A DNA stretch of 64,000 bases from Candidatus Gullanella endobia. Lineage in GTDB: Bacteria; Pseudomonadota; Gammaproteobacteria; Enterobacterales; Enterobacteriaceae. This document shows, one piece after another, positions 1-10,799 of the stretch (the stretch's first letter is position 1; each line of letters starts with the position of its first letter). Location of the stretch: NCBI RefSeq assembly GCF_900048035.1, contig NZ_LN999832.1:186001-250000 (forward strand), in the 5' to 3' direction. A program made the position numbers and the translations under genes. The notes beneath the pieces were generated by a model, which saw only the letters and a program-made list of their open reading frames with translations, was not told the DNA's origin and searched no databases.

Positions 1-622
1 GTTTTCTAGAATGATATTGAATATGAGTAAACCAATCGTTTAATTTTTGTTTTAGTTTATTTATTCCTATTTTTTTTAGTGATGAAAAAATCTCAACCTG
101 AATATCGCCTATAAAGCTCAGTACTATTTTACGCACTTGATTTAACTGAGTTTTACATGCAAAAGAAGATAACTTATCAGATTTAGTAAGTAAAATTAAT
201 ACTGGAATATTAATATCTATCGCTAATTGAACTATTTTCTGATCGAGATCTTTCATCGGATAACGAATATCCATTAGTATTACTAGTCCTTTAAGATTTT
301 TACGCATTTTCAAGTATTTGACTAGGACATAATGCCAATTTCGTTTTAATTTTTGAGGTACTTTAGCATAACCATAACCTGGTAGATCTATTAGTCGAAT
401 ACCGGATTTTACTTCAAATATGTTTATTAACTGAGTACATCCTGGAATTTTACTAGTTCTAGCTAGATTTTTTTTATTAGTTAAGGCGTTGATTGCACTA
501 GATTTTCCAGCGTTAGATCGCCCCGAGAAAGCAATTTCAATCCCACTATCACTTGGAAAAGAGTGAATGTCTGTTTTACTAGATACAAAATGAGTTAACT
601 GATAATTATAAAATTTTTTCAA
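1..622 (-). CDS. engB: Ribosome biogenesis GTP-binding protein EngB/YsxC (YihA), 3' end cut by window edge
   Basis: Essential TRAFAC-class GTPase that helps assemble the 50S subunit in the cytoplasm. The frame opens with a TTG codon at 622 (Met-Lys-Lys-Phe-Tyr) and runs uninterrupted to base 1, giving 207 codons against 210 residues in E. coli, so only the last few are missing. Visible motifs: P-loop GRSNAGKSS at about residues 34-42, the G3 motif DLPGYGYA at about 79-86, the G4 motif TKSD at about 146-149 and a G5-like SSLKK near 180. I chose TTG because the frame upstream holds no better start, the N-terminus lines up with E. coli, and a weak AAGAGAT lies upstream. In E. coli the gene also points away from hemN, glnA and typA, as here. 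Identification is secure; the exact start is less so. Confidence 0.93.
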   Translation of the reverse strand, partial: MKKFYNYQLTHFVSSKTDIHSFPSDSGIEIAFSGRSNAGKSSAINALTNKKNLARTSKIPGCTQLINIFEVKSGIRLIDLPGYGYAKVPQKLKRNWHYVLVKYLKMRKNLKGLVILMDIRYPMKDLDQKIVQLAIDINIPVLILLTKSDKLSSFACKTQLNQVRKIVLSFIGDIQVEIFSSLKKIGINKLKQKLNDWFTHIQYHSRK

Positions 623-831
623 AGTATTCTATCTCTTGATTGAAGTTAATATACTAATAGTAACTATAATAGCTATTATCCGGAATTTATTTTTAGACTT
701 ATTCTTAGCATAAGGGTATATGTTATTTTATAATTTTATAATAAATTCTGCTAAGATAATAAAAATAATTACCATTGTCTAAGAGAAAATATTATTCATT
801 TTTTAGACTAATATGTAAAAGTTTTATAAAG

Positions 832-850
832 CTTTTACTGTAAGTAAAAG
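832..850. repeat. Small hairpin, 8-bp stem
   Basis: Inverted repeat CTTTTACT (832-839) and AGTAAAAG (843-850) with a 3-base loop. The same stem sequence recurs, longer, at 52228-52254. It may be a relic terminator; no adjacent gene needs it now. Confidence 0.35.
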
Positions 851-2065
851 AAATAGTAAAAAACCTAAAATGGTTAAATTTCGATCGAGTAATGAAATAA
901 TAAGTAGTAAAAACACCAATTTGGTAGTAATAAATTTATGATGATAACATTGTAAATAAGAATAGTAATATAACAAAAAATCGACTTTTAAGATTGAGGT
1001 TTTTATCGGTATAGATCATCTTGTTAAGAAAAATGATAAACTAATATTGAAGTTAATAGTATGTTAACTAAATCTATTTAATATTAAACTTTTTTATAAT
1101 TAATATTATTAAAATTATTATGTTTAAAGTTATAATTTTAGACGAATCTATTACGATAATGTAAAATTACAAGATTATGACCTTATCATGTAAGGTATAG
1201 CGTTAAATTATGAACATAATTTCACTTCGTAATTTCAGTAAATCTATGATTTTAATTTTTCTTAATAACTTTATCATTAAAATATACTATATTACTCTAT
1301 AATTACTTATTGAAAAATTTAGAAAAAGATATCACTATCTAATAGTGAACTAGTTAATGATAATTAATATAGGTATATTGAAGTAACTTACTAAAGATTA
1401 TCTGCTTATAAAATATCTATTTTTTATAAACAGTCATAAAACTTAATTCCTAAATAATATGAATAATTCTTTTTCGTTATCAAATAAAACAAATGTCATA
1501 GAGGTGATCAAAATGATAATTATTTCAATGTATTAATAAATAGATTATATAGCTACTATCAATATTTTTTAGGATATACAAAAAAAGATAACTACATTTA
1601 ATTTAAATATTATATACTTGATGAGTATTTTCAATATAAGTTTTTCTTTACATAAATAAAAATACTAATAAGTATAATATATAATTTATATTCATTACGG
1701 TTAATACATTTCTATAGAATAGAAAAATTAAAGCGATTTCTTCCTCTCTAATGCAGATTTTTCTTTTTTTTAATATATAATTCTATGTAATAGAGTTATA
1801 AGTTTTATATTCATAGCGATAATAATAAGTGCATCTAGTTTAAAAAAAGAAATAACCTATTAAAACAGTAAAACTAGCTATCCAGTAGTCTATTTAATAG
1901 AATAGATTTATATCTAATATATATATTTCTGATTTTATATAACATATAAAATTGATCTAATTGAGATATTTAAAATAACTTTTTAACTAATGTACTAACT
2001 CATTATAGTAAACAATACAAAAATCAGTTTGGTAAAAATACGTGTTATACTACTAATGATAGTAG

Positions 2066-2113
2066 TATTATTCTTCACTGCCTAATATTTGCGATGAATT
2101 TTAATATAATCTT
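2066..2113 (+). pseudogene. hemN: Probable hemN 3'-end fossil
   Basis: A plus-strand reading around 2084-2113 gives N-I-C-D-E-F-stop-x-x-L. This matches the C-terminal NICMCFDTYL of E. coli HemN, the oxygen-independent coproporphyrinogen III oxidase, at N, I, C, F and L with the right spacing. The position also fits: hemN lies between engB and glnG in E. coli, reads in this direction, and ends just before the inverted repeat at 2124. Internal stops show it is dead. The match is short, so this is a positional inference supported by a weak alignment. Confidence 0.4.
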
Positions 2114-2123
2114 ATAAAAATAA

Positions 2124-2159
2124 AACCTGTTTATCTAAATTAATTTAGATAAACAGGTT
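2124..2159. terminator. Perfect 36-bp palindrome, probable relic bidirectional terminator
   Basis: The left arm AACCTGTTTATCTAAATT (2124-2141) is exactly complementary to 2142-2159, giving an 18-bp stem with no designed loop. It is symmetric and could act on both strands. In E. coli this point lies between convergent hemN and glnG, both missing here. The arm is too long to be chance alone, although AT-rich DNA raises the background. Confidence 0.5.
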
Positions 2160-4281
2160 AAAATTAAAATTTTAAACAAAACTGACGTTCTTTATAATTT
2201 AATATAAATTTAAAAATTGAATAATCTTTTGTAAGTTTTATTAGATATGTTAATCTAACATGCATATATGGTATATATATAACTTATTATATTTTAATAA
2301 AATTATAAACAACATATAAAATTTTAAAACTAATCGGCTTGTTTAATAACAAATTCAATATACTTATTAAAGTAATAATAAAAGGTAATTTTTTAAAAAA
2401 CACTATTCAATTATGATAGAACATAACCTTTTCATTCTACTAAATTAGTAGATTACTCGATAAGTTGTTCTTCTAAATTGAGATCATTTCTTATTAGCTC
2501 GACTTTAATTAGAAATTAGTAGTATTATTCAACTAGAAATAAATTGCTGAATATTATACAAAAATTTATACTAGTTAATTATGAAATGCTTGATTAAAAT
2601 CATACACTATTAAATGCCAATTTAGAACTAGAATGTTAATAATTAACAAATTATATTAGTTAACAGCAATTGATTTTATTAAAAATAAATAGATAAGAAA
2701 AATTTTAAAGATATTAAAATTTGTATAATTAAATAATATAATAAAATTAAAACTTTAATAGATGTAATATAATACACATAATTATTTGATACTATTCAAA
2801 ACGTGATATAGTATAAAATTTTTATTTATAGTATTGCTTTGGTAGATTTTTTAATAACGCTCTCTAAATTAGCTATAAAATTTAGAAAATACTAGATATG
2901 TTTTTATAGTTAGATCTAGTAAATATACTCCGATAAAAATTTATTTTTTTTGAATTTAGATCAAACTATTGTAATATGAAAATAGAGCTCTTGTTCTTAT
3001 AGACAGAATAAACGATAAGATTTAACAGTTCTACATAATATGTAACTAAATACTTTTACAATTCTTAATTGTATATATTATTATTTTTAATCTCTCTCTG
3101 AAATAGAAGATATTTCTTTATAAGAGCTACTTTATTTAAAAGTAAAGATTTTTATTTCTTATCAAAAATATATAATATTGCTTAATAGAAGTATTTTTGC
3201 TTAAATTAGTTTAATAATGAAAATTACAGTTTTTATAAAAACTTTAGCAAAATTATAACTAGCCTATTTATAAATGTTAATTTATTATTTTTCTAAACAA
3301 AGAACTAATAGTAGGGTAACTATTATTTTTTAACTAATAATTATTACTTTGTATTAATATTTTATAAAAAATCTAGGTTTTATAAGTAATTAATGAGTAA
3401 AACATCAAATAAAAATTCTACTATCTGTACAGTAGTAATTTTTTATCGTTTTTAAATTTTTTTACTAGTATTCTAAATTGATCTAAGATCATTGATCATG
3501 ATATTTAAATTAGAAATTTAGGTTTTAAAACATATATCGTCGAACAAGAAGAACTCAGAGAACAAGAAAAAATTAAATTTTTAGTTTAAAAAAAATTTAA
3601 TCAGAAATATTAGAAAATTTCGAAAAAACTTCTAATACATTTATTGATTGATGTAAGATATACAATTGTAGTATTATTATAATTAAAAATTAAAGAATAT
3701 CGCAATGAATTATAAGTATTAATTTTCTATAAATAGATCTACTACAATAGGTAGTATATTAAATATCATAGCACTATATTATATATATTAATGTTCTTAG
3801 TTACTAGAAGAATTAGTTAATATTCTCTTTTGTAAAGAGAATACTAAACTAATTTTTTAACCTTTTCTTTAATTAAAGAAGAAATTATAATATGCTATTA
3901 TTTATATTTCATATTAGTGACAAATAATTCTCTAAGTTTTTATTCTTCTCTATAAAATAAATAGAATTTTTTCTTAATTAAGGTTTAAAAATAAAATTAT
4001 AATAATTTTATTAAACTAACTCACAAAACATAGCTACTAACTTTTATAATACATCAGAATTTGTTAAGTTAGCTAGATTGAATTATAGCAATATATTTAC
4101 GATAAGATAAATATAATATTTAATGTATTTCTACATGTACAACGTAGAAGAAAAATTATATTATATCTTAGATTCATAAACGTCAAAAAAAAGAAAATTA
4201 ATAAAAATGATTAATTCTATTTATTTTTCACCTATAATAAATAGAGTACAATACATTATTTTTAATGCCTGGAATTAAGTT

Positions 4282-6087
4282 GTGATTGGAAATTTTCGTA
4301 ATATCGCTATCATCGCGCATATAGATCATGGTAAAACCACTTTAATTGATAAATTATTACAACAATCCGGTATGTTAGATGACCGTAATAATGTAAGAGA
4401 ACGCGTGATGGACTCTAATGATTTAGAGAAAGAACGTGGAATTACTATTTTTGCTAAAAATGCTTCTATCAAATGGCATAATTACATTATCAATATTATT
4501 GATACACCGGGACATTCTGATTTTGGTGGGGAAGTTGAGCGAGCAATGTCAATGGTTGATTCAGTATTGTTACTGGTTGATGCCACGGATGGTCCTATGC
4601 CCCAAACTCGTTTCGTAACGCAAAAAGCATTCAGTTATGGCCTGAAACCGATTGTAGTTATCAATAAAATTGACCGTTATGGTATGCGCCCTAACTGGGT
4701 AGTAGATCAGATCTTCGATCTATTTGTTAATTTAGGCGCTACCGATGAGCAGCTTAATTTTCCGATTATTTATACGTCAGCATTAAATGGTATTGCTGGC
4801 TTAGAATATGAAAATATGGCTGATGATATGACGCCACTTTTTGAGTCTATTATAAAAAATACTAAGACACCGAGCATCAGTGGTTCTTTTCAGATGCAGA
4901 TTTCCCAGTTAGAATATAACAACTATGTTGGTATTACTGGTATCGGACGAATTAAACGCGGCTCAGCAAAACCAAATCAAAACGTAACTATAGTAGATCG
5001 TGAAGGTAAGGTTCGTAATGGTAAAATTGGACAAATTTTAAGCTATATTGGCCTACAGCGTATTGAATCTAAGCTAGCTGAAGCTGGCGATATCATCGCA
5101 ATTACCGGTTTAGATAAGTTAAATATTTCTGATACTATTTGTGATCCACTTTATGTGGAAGCATTACCACCACTAATGGTCGATCAGCCGACCATTTCTA
5201 TGTTATTTAGTGTAAACACTTCACCGTTTTGCGGTAAAGAAGGAAGATATATCACTTCACGACAGATCTTAGAACGCCTAAAAAAAGAGTTAATTCATAA
5301 CGTAGCATTAAGGGTAGAAGAAACTGAAGATCCAGATACCTTTAGCGTTCTTGGCCGCGGCGAACTGCATCTATCAGTTCTTATCGAAAGTATGCGTCGT
5401 GAGGGATTTGAAATTGCTGTTTCTCGTCAAAGAGCTATTTTTCGTACCTTTAATGGTATTAAACAGGAACCTTTCAAATCAGTTATATTGGATATTGAAG
5501 AACAGCATCAAGGACAGGTCATGCAAGCAATGAATATCCGTCAGGGCGAATTAAGCGATATGTTATCAGATAAAAAAGGTCGTATCCGTCTAAATTATAT
5601 AATCCCAAGCCGAGGCTTAATTGGTTTTCATACGAATTTTATGACCATAACCTCAGGAAGCGGTCTTTTATATTCTACATTTAGTCATTATGATGACGTG
5701 CGTCCCGGTAAGATTAGCCAACGCCAAAACGGAGTTTTAATTTCTAATGGTCAGGGTAAGGCTTTAGCCTACGCCTTATATAATCTACAGAATCGTAGTC
5801 GTTTGTTAATAGATCATGGATCAGAAGTGTATGAAGGCCAAATTATCGGTATCCATACTCGCTCTAACGATCTGACTGTGAATTGTTTAACAGGAAAGAA
5901 GTTAACAAACATGCGTGCATCTGGTACAGATGAAGCGATAACGTTAATACCAGCAATAAAAATGTCTCTAGAGCAGGCATTAGAATTTATCAATGATGAT
6001 GAATTAGTAGAAGTGACGCCAAAGTCTATCCGTTTACGAAAGCGGTATCTTACTGAAAATGAACGTAAATGTGCTAATCGTTCGTAA
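4282..6087 (+). CDS. typA: Ribosome-associated translational GTPase TypA/BipA
   Basis: TypA (BipA) is an EF-G-like GTPase that binds ribosomes and aids 50S assembly and stress translation. The product is 601 residues (607 in E. coli), starting at GTG 4282 eight bases after a GGAA ribosome binding site at 4271. Visible: the P-loop around AHIDHGKTT (12-20), switch I with the ERGIT signature (51-55), DTPGH (74-78) and NKID near 129, followed by the EF-Tu-like domain 2 and the C-terminal BipA-specific half with [10 protein letters not shown]. The acidic/basic C-terminal tail of E. coli is trimmed by a few residues. It stands alone, convergent with ychF. Identification is certain by near full-length similarity. 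Confidence 0.97.
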   Translation: MIGNFRNIAIIAHIDHGKTTLIDKLLQQSGMLDDRNNVRERVMDSNDLEKERGITIFAKNASIKWHNYIINIIDTPGHSDFGGEVERAMSMVDSVLLLVDATDGPMPQTRFVTQKAFSYGLKPIVVINKIDRYGMRPNWVVDQIFDLFVNLGATDEQLNFPIIYTSALNGIAGLEYENMADDMTPLFESIIKNTKTPSISGSFQMQISQLEYNNYVGITGIGRIKRGSAKPNQNVTIVDREGKVRNGKIGQILSYIGLQRIESKLAEAGDIIAITGLDKLNISDTICDPLYVEALPPLMVDQPTISMLFSVNTSPFCGKEGRYITSRQILERLKKELIHNVALRVEETEDPDTFSVLGRGELHLSVLIESMRREGFEIAVSRQRAIFRTFNGIKQEPFKSVILDIEEQHQGQVMQAMNIRQGELSDMLSDKKGRIRLNYIIPSRGLIGFHTNFMTITSGSGLLYSTFSHYDDVRPGKISQRQNGVLISNGQGKALAYALYNLQNRSRLLIDHGSEVYEGQIIGIHTRSNDLTVNCLTGKKLTNMRASGTDEAITLIPAIKMSLEQALEFINDDELVEVTPKSIRLRKRYLTENERKCANRS

Positions 6088-6214
6088 AAACAGATATACA
6101 GATATAATGGTGATTGTAATATTAGGTGGTATTTCAATATATTAACATTCATCGTTTAGCATGTATTTTGATGTCAGTTTTAATATTAATATTGATTATG
6201 TATATTAATCGCAA

Positions 6215-6234
6215 TACTACCAAAATCCGTAGTA
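6215..6234. terminator. Weak hairpin between convergent typA and ychF
   Basis: TACTAC (6215-6220) pairs with GTAGTA (6229-6234) around an 8-base loop in the 200-bp space between two converging genes. The stem is short and there is no strong T-run on either side. Confidence 0.25.
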
Positions 6235-6287
6235 CCCTTATAAAGGAAGTTTAGTTCTGTATTTATTATAGAAGGTATCTATTATTA

Positions 6288-7394
6288 TCAAACGTTAAAT
6301 AAAAAATTTATTACATCTCCATCTTTCATTATATAATCTTTTCCTTCATAACGCATTTTTCCGGCTACTTTTGCACCCTGCTCTCCTTCATAGGTAATAA
6401 AATCATCAAAAGAAATAGTCTGTGCACGAATAAATCCCTTTTCAAAATCAGTATGAATTTTTCTAGCCGCCTGCAATGCGGTAGCACCAATTGGGATAGT
6501 CCAGGCACGTACTTCTTTAATTCCGGCGGTAAAATAGGTCTGTAAATTAAGAAGTTTATAGCTGGTACGAATAATACGACTTAAACTTGACTCTTCAATT
6601 CCTAACTCCGCCATGAATTCTTTACGCTCCTCTTCATCATCAAGTTTAGCAATATCAGATTCTACTTTAGCACAGACCGAAATTACTGGTGATCCCTCAG
6701 CTTCAGCAATAGCACACACTTTAAATAAATAAGAATTTTTCTCAAAGTTGTTTTCGAAGTCATCTTCATTGATATTAGCGATATACATTGTTGGTTTTAG
6801 TGTCAATAAATTAAGATACCGAATAATCATTTTTTCTTCGCTTGATAAATCAAGCGTGCGTAAAATACCGTCATTACTTAAATGAGATATACATTTTTCT
6901 AGCGTAGACAACTCTAGTTTAATATCTTTATCACCGCTTTTTGTCTGTTTTTTTAACCGGTAAATAGCACGATTACACACTTCTAAATCAGATAAAGCTA
7001 GTTCAGTATTGATAATATTAATATCATCAGTCGGACTAACTTTTCCCGCTATATGAATAATATTATCATTTTTAAAACAGCGTACAACATGATTAATGGC
7101 CTCAGTCTCACGGATATTACTTAAAAATTGATTGCCTAGACCTTCTCCTTTAGCTGAACCTTTTACTAGTCCAGCAATATCGACAAACTCCATAGTCGTC
7201 GGTATAGTACGCAGTGGCTTGACGATTTTTGCCAATTGATCTATACGTAAATCGGGTATTGTTACTACACTACTATTTGGCTTAATAGTACAAAATGGGA
7301 AATTTTCTACTTTAGCATTAGCCATAGTTAATGCATTAAACAAAGTTGATTTGCCTACATTAGGTAATCCGACAATACCACATTTAAAACTCAT
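6288..7394 (-). CDS. ychF: Redox/ribosome-associated P-loop ATPase YchF (Obg family)
   Basis: YchF is a universal Obg-family NTPase that binds 50S and 70S ribosomes. Unlike its relatives it prefers ATP, because the usual NKxD motif is replaced. The 368-residue product (363 in E. coli) shows GLPNVGKST (about 9-17), the switch region [14 protein letters not shown], the altered base-recognition motif ANINED in place of NKxD, and a C-terminal TGS domain ending in [13 protein letters not shown] at 7394 gives the family N-terminus (SFKCGIVG). In E. coli it lies next to pth in the same order and orientation, as here, with 124 bp between. All hallmark residues are intact. Confidence 0.97.
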   Translation of the reverse strand: MSFKCGIVGLPNVGKSTLFNALTMANAKVENFPFCTIKPNSSVVTIPDLRIDQLAKIVKPLRTIPTTMEFVDIAGLVKGSAKGEGLGNQFLSNIRETEAINHVVRCFKNDNIIHIAGKVSPTDDINIINTELALSDLEVCNRAIYRLKKQTKSGDKDIKLELSTLEKCISHLSNDGILRTLDLSSEEKMIIRYLNLLTLKPTMYIANINEDDFENNFEKNSYLFKVCAIAEAEGSPVISVCAKVESDIAKLDDEEERKEFMAELGIEESSLSRIIRTSYKLLNLQTYFTAGIKEVRAWTIPIGATALQAARKIHTDFEKGFIRAQTISFDDFITYEGEQGAKVAGKMRYEGKDYIMKDGDVINFLFNV

Positions 7395-7518
7395 AACTAT
7401 TTGACTTTAAATAGTTTTATTGTAAAAATATTAATTTTTATTCTCATTATAAAATTATCCTAAGTATTTATTATGTATAGAATACTATCATTATTTGATA
7501 TCTGTTATTCAATTAGAA

Positions 7519-8100
7519 CTAACTATGAGGTGTATGCAAGCTGTTCATAGCCTTTATATTATCTTTTATCACGAGAAGCTCTGTACAACGTACAGCTTTA
7601 TCAATAGCACTATGTATCAACTGGTATTCTGCATTAGACGGTTTACTCAATACAAAATTAATAACTTTATCTTTGTTTCCCGGATGTCCAATACCAATTC
7701 GTAAGCGGTTAAATTTAGAATTTCTCCCTAGGAGATTAATAATATTTTTTATACCATTATGCCCACCATGACCGCCTCCTAGCTTTAGTCGTGCGCTACC
7801 TGGCAATAAATTTAGTTCATCGTGCGCAATTAGAATATCATTAGGCTCAATGTGGTAAAATGAGGCTATTGCTACTACTGCTTTTCCGCTAAGATTCATA
7901 AAAGTAGTTGGTACTAATAACCAGATATCTTGATTACAAAGGGTTAAATGACTAGTATAACCATAGAATTTACTTTCTTCTTTTAGGGTTTTTTGGTAAC
8001 GCTCTACAAGCGACTTAATATACCAAGCGCCTACGTTATGGCGGGTAGCAACGTATTTAACACCAGGATTACCTAAACCTACAATTAATTTAATCGTCAT
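7519..8100 (-). CDS. pth: Peptidyl-tRNA hydrolase
   Basis: Pth cleaves the ester bond of peptidyl-tRNAs that drop off ribosomes, releasing tRNA for reuse; it is essential in bacteria. The product is 193 residues (194 in E. coli). The active-site set is visible: Asn11 in GLGNPG, the catalytic His21 in TRHNVG, Asn in TFMNLSGK near 69, and Asp in IAHDELNL near 94. The [11 protein letters not shown] loop is also present. The start ATG 8100 gives the usual [13 protein letters not shown]. It shares a strand with ychF and prs; ychH and dauA, which sit between pth and prs in E. coli, are gone, leaving only 199 bp. Confidence 0.97.
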   Translation of the reverse strand: MTIKLIVGLGNPGVKYVATRHNVGAWYIKSLVERYQKTLKEESKFYGYTSHLTLCNQDIWLLVPTTFMNLSGKAVVAIASFYHIEPNDILIAHDELNLLPGSARLKLGGGHGGHNGIKNIINLLGRNSKFNRLRIGIGHPGNKDKVINFVLSKPSNAEYQLIHSAIDKAVRCTELLVIKDNIKAMNSLHTPHS

Positions 8101-8299
8101 ATATTACTTTCATTAGTAATTTGAATCTTAGCTTGTTCTATACGAGAAAAAATTAAATTCAAAGAAAAACTCTAATTATTTAGTTGATATCGAACTTAAG
8201 TTTTTTTATAGATCATAATACAGAATTAATTCTAGATAACTAAGTTTTTTAAGTTTTATGCTATAACGAAAAAACTTATATCAATATTATCTGTATTAT

Positions 8300-9250
8300 T
8301 TATATATACTTAAACATAGCTGATATAGATTCTTCGTTACTAATACGACGAATTGCTTCCGCTAACATCTCGGACAGCGTTAACATACGCACATTAGGTA
8401 ATGTTTTTATAGCCGCATTTAATGGAATAGTATCACAAACGATTACTTGATCAATAATAGAGTTATTAATGTTTTCATAGGCATTTCCTGAAAAGATTGG
8501 ATGTGTAGCATAAGCGAATACCCGATTGGCACCGCGTTCTTTTAAAGCTTCAGCAGCCTTGTATAAGGTGCTACCAGTATCAATCATATCATCGATAAGA
8601 ACACAATCGCGACCTGATACATCGCCTATAATATGCATAATCTCAGAAACGTTAGCACGTGGACGGCGTTTGTCAATAATCGCCATATCGGTATCATTAA
8701 TTAGCTTAGCTATTGCACGTGCACGTACAATTCCACCGATATCAGGCGAAACAACAATCGGATTCTTTAAATCCTGTTGAAGGATATCTTCTATTAAAAT
8801 GGCGCTACCAAACACATTATCCACTGGAATATCAAAGAATCCTTGGATCTGTTCAGTATGCAAGTCAACTGTTAGCACGTGATCAACACCAACGTTTGAT
8901 AAAAAATCCGCTATAACTTTAGCAGTAATAGGAACTCGAGTAGAACGGACACGGCGATCCTGACGTGCATAACCAAAATAAGGGATAACAGCGGTAATAC
9001 GACCAGCGGAAGCACGAAGTAGCGCATCTACCATAACTACTAGTTCCATAAGATTATCATTAGTGGGTTTGCAGGTAGACTGGATAATAAAAACATCACT
9101 ACCGCGAACATTTTCGTTTATTTCTACACTGATCTCTCCGTCACTAAAACGACCAACGGTAATATTACCGAGACTGGTATGTAAACGGTTAGCAATACGT
9201 TCCGCCAATTCTGGGATGGCGTTTCCAGCAAAAAGCTTCATATCAGTCAC
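8300..9250 (-). CDS. prs: Ribose-phosphate pyrophosphokinase (PRPP synthetase)
   Basis: Converts ribose-5-phosphate and ATP to PRPP, the precursor for purines, pyrimidines, NAD, histidine and tryptophan. The 316-residue product matches the E. coli enzyme (315) along its whole length: the flexible-loop motif YARQDRR near 98, the catalytic [11 protein letters not shown] near 130, and the PRPP-binding loop [13 protein letters not shown] near 215-227. The start is GTG 9250, giving Val/Met-Thr-Asp-Met-Lys-Leu-Phe; E. coli prs has the same offset, although ATG at 9241 is possible. In E. coli it is the last gene of lolB-ispE-prs. Here ispE has decayed between lolB and prs. Confidence 0.97.
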   Translation of the reverse strand: MTDMKLFAGNAIPELAERIANRLHTSLGNITVGRFSDGEISVEINENVRGSDVFIIQSTCKPTNDNLMELVVMVDALLRASAGRITAVIPYFGYARQDRRVRSTRVPITAKVIADFLSNVGVDHVLTVDLHTEQIQGFFDIPVDNVFGSAILIEDILQQDLKNPIVVSPDIGGIVRARAIAKLINDTDMAIIDKRRPRANVSEIMHIIGDVSGRDCVLIDDMIDTGSTLYKAAEALKERGANRVFAYATHPIFSGNAYENINNSIIDQVIVCDTIPLNAAIKTLPNVRMLTLSEMLAEAIRRISNEESISAMFKYI

Positions 9251-9839
9251 GAAAATAACCTCGGTTTTCTTTAAAAGATATTATAAGTATATTATTGTTA
9301 GATAATTAATTTTTATATAATACATTCTATAACAGAAAAATGTAATATCTTGCATCAAATTTAATAACAAGCATTTTACCTATTAACTATAATTTATAGT
9401 TAAAATTAATATTATTTTAAATAGAAAAAATGAGATACTGTTTCTATTAATTTAATTAGTTTTAAATATCTATAAAAAGTAAAGGTAAACACTATTTTGT
9501 TATAAACTAACAAGTATATCGATAATAGGCAATACTACATTTAATCAATAGCATTATTAAATGTTAAACAATATAAATATGTTTATTTTATTTAGAAAAT
9601 AGTACATTAGATTTAATCTTGTTATCAGAAATTTCTCCAATTAATATTTAATTCTAATATTTATTAAATATACTATAAGTATAGTAGTATTATACTATAC
9701 CTAATAACATATAAAATAAAGTATTTTTATGATACACTAGTTATGCTTAATTTATCTAATGCTTAATTTATCCAATAAACAAATATGGATATCGACGATA
9801 GAAGCAATAATTAACATATCGTTATAAATTTATAAACTG
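9251..9839. other. Gene-free region, body of the decayed ispE
   Basis: Together with the fossil at 9840-9920 this interval occupies the place of ispE (about 850 bp in E. coli), and it has shrunk to under 700 bp. I could align only the 5' end; the remainder is saturated with stops in all frames. Confidence 0.6.
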
Positions 9840-9920
9840 AAATATATTTCGTGTATAATAAATGATAATCATTATTATATCGTCGGTTAACATATAAAAA
9901 ATAGATCAAATTTATCTAGA
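9840..9920 (-). pseudogene. ispE: ispE fossil (CDP-ME kinase, N-terminal part)
   Basis: Reading the minus strand from 9913 gives K-F-D-L-F-F, matching KLNLFL of E. coli IspE. After a one-base shift at 9895 it continues Y-V-N-R-R-Y-N-N-D-Y-H-L-L-Y-T, matching YITGQRADGYHTLQT with an exact Y-x-x-x-x-x-x-x-x-Y-H-x-L-x-T register. It starts about 20 bp after the lolB stop, in the order and orientation of the E. coli lolB-ispE-prs operon. The frameshift and the stop-filled continuation show it is dead. IspE phosphorylates CDP-methylerythritol in isoprenoid synthesis, so its loss implies the MEP pathway is broken or bypassed. Confidence 0.65.
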
Positions 9921-9939
9921 ATCAATACCTAATAAATCA

Positions 9940-10567
9940 TTATAAATTCCATTTATCAATTCTCAATTTAATTTGAATATCACACTGATATAACTCTAAA
10001 TTTGACGGTAATGCCGGATCAATATCATCATAATAACTTTTGTAAATAACAGTCCAGCATTGTCCATTATAATTATAATTTAAAGCATGTAGATATCCGT
10101 TGGAATCTAAGTCAAAATTAGTAGCATCGCCGGGCAAACCGAGCATCCACTGCCGCAAGTTAATAAGTGGAATAGATATACCAGATAGTTTCTGAATGAT
10201 CATTTCCGCATCTTTTTCAGTATAGCATTTTCCATGATTGTCGATAAGTTTAGCTGAACCCGACTGAATATCTAAATTTATTTCTGTTTTGCCGAGTGGA
10301 TTAGTTAGAATTAACTGGCAACGATCTGAGCTAATTTGTTTCCAATTAAAGCGAGCATAAATTTTTTTTTGATTGGAAAAATAGGCGAAAGCACCATGTG
10401 CCTGATAACAACTGAATGCAGAAAGCAATTTCTGGTGAAGTCGCCATTCTGACAATGTTTTTTTTTAGTATAACGGAAGGTATATGAACACTACAAGAGG
10501 CTAGTAGTAGACTAGAAAATAACAGAAAAACAGAATACTGCATAATTATGCTAAAGCATAACTTCAT
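9940..10567 (-). CDS. lolB: Outer-membrane lipoprotein LolB, split by a +1 frameshift in an A9 tract
   Basis: LolB receives lipoproteins from LolA and inserts them into the outer membrane. The N-terminal frame, from ATG 10567 (10591 is possible), has a lipoprotein signal: Lys, a hydrophobic run FLLFSSLLL and the lipobox LLASC. It shifts out of frame at a run of nine A on the coding strand (10458-10466). The next frame continues as TLSEWRLHQ, then GAFAYFSNQKKIYARF, LLTNPLGKTE, GKCYTEKDAE and LRQWMLGLPGDAT, all as in E. coli LolB. Joined, the two parts make about 208 residues (207 in E. coli). Eight A in the transcript would restore the frame, so polymerase slippage could keep the gene alive. 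It is either a rescued gene or a very young pseudogene; nothing else in the gene is damaged. Confidence 0.8.
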
Positions 10568-10799
10568 CTTCTTTTTTTCGAATAATTTCATTTTTACGCT
10601 AATAGCTCGTATCATTATAGTTAATTACTTTAATAGTTTAATTTAATATTTTTATAAGTTGTATTTTTAAAAGATAAAGAAAAGTAGTTTTACTTTTCTT
10701 AAACCCATCTATAAAACATAATATATAAAGATAATAATCATACAATGTTATACCATTCTATGATCTTAATCTAAGATATTTCTTGAATCTAGTATTAAT

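Larger units (their letters stand above)
623..4281. other. 3.7 kb gene-free AT-rich region replacing yihI-hemN-glnGLA
   Basis: No reading frame with recognisable domains is present on either strand. In E. coli the engB-typA interval holds yihI, hemN, glnG, glnL and glnA. Here I can see only a probable hemN 3' remnant at about 2066-2113, a perfect 36-bp inverted repeat at 2124-2159, and a small hairpin at 832-850. Homology of the rest to the glutamine synthetase operon could not be shown by eye. Confidence 0.7.

Noticed and set aside
3540-3580. GAACAAGAAGAA-type stretch suggesting a coiled-coil fragment
   Set aside because: It stops within about 15 codons and has no recognisable neighbour; composition alone explains it.
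4100-4200. Minus-strand F-F-D-V-Y-E-S-K resembling the GlnA N-terminus (KFVDLRFTDTK)
   Set aside because: Too few identities and no continuation into the conserved GlnA core; not above what AT-rich DNA gives by chance.
7495-7704. 69-codon plus-strand frame over pth and similar long frames opposite prs, prfA, pheS, sufC and yoaE
   Set aside because: Shadow frames of strongly conserved genes on the other strand.
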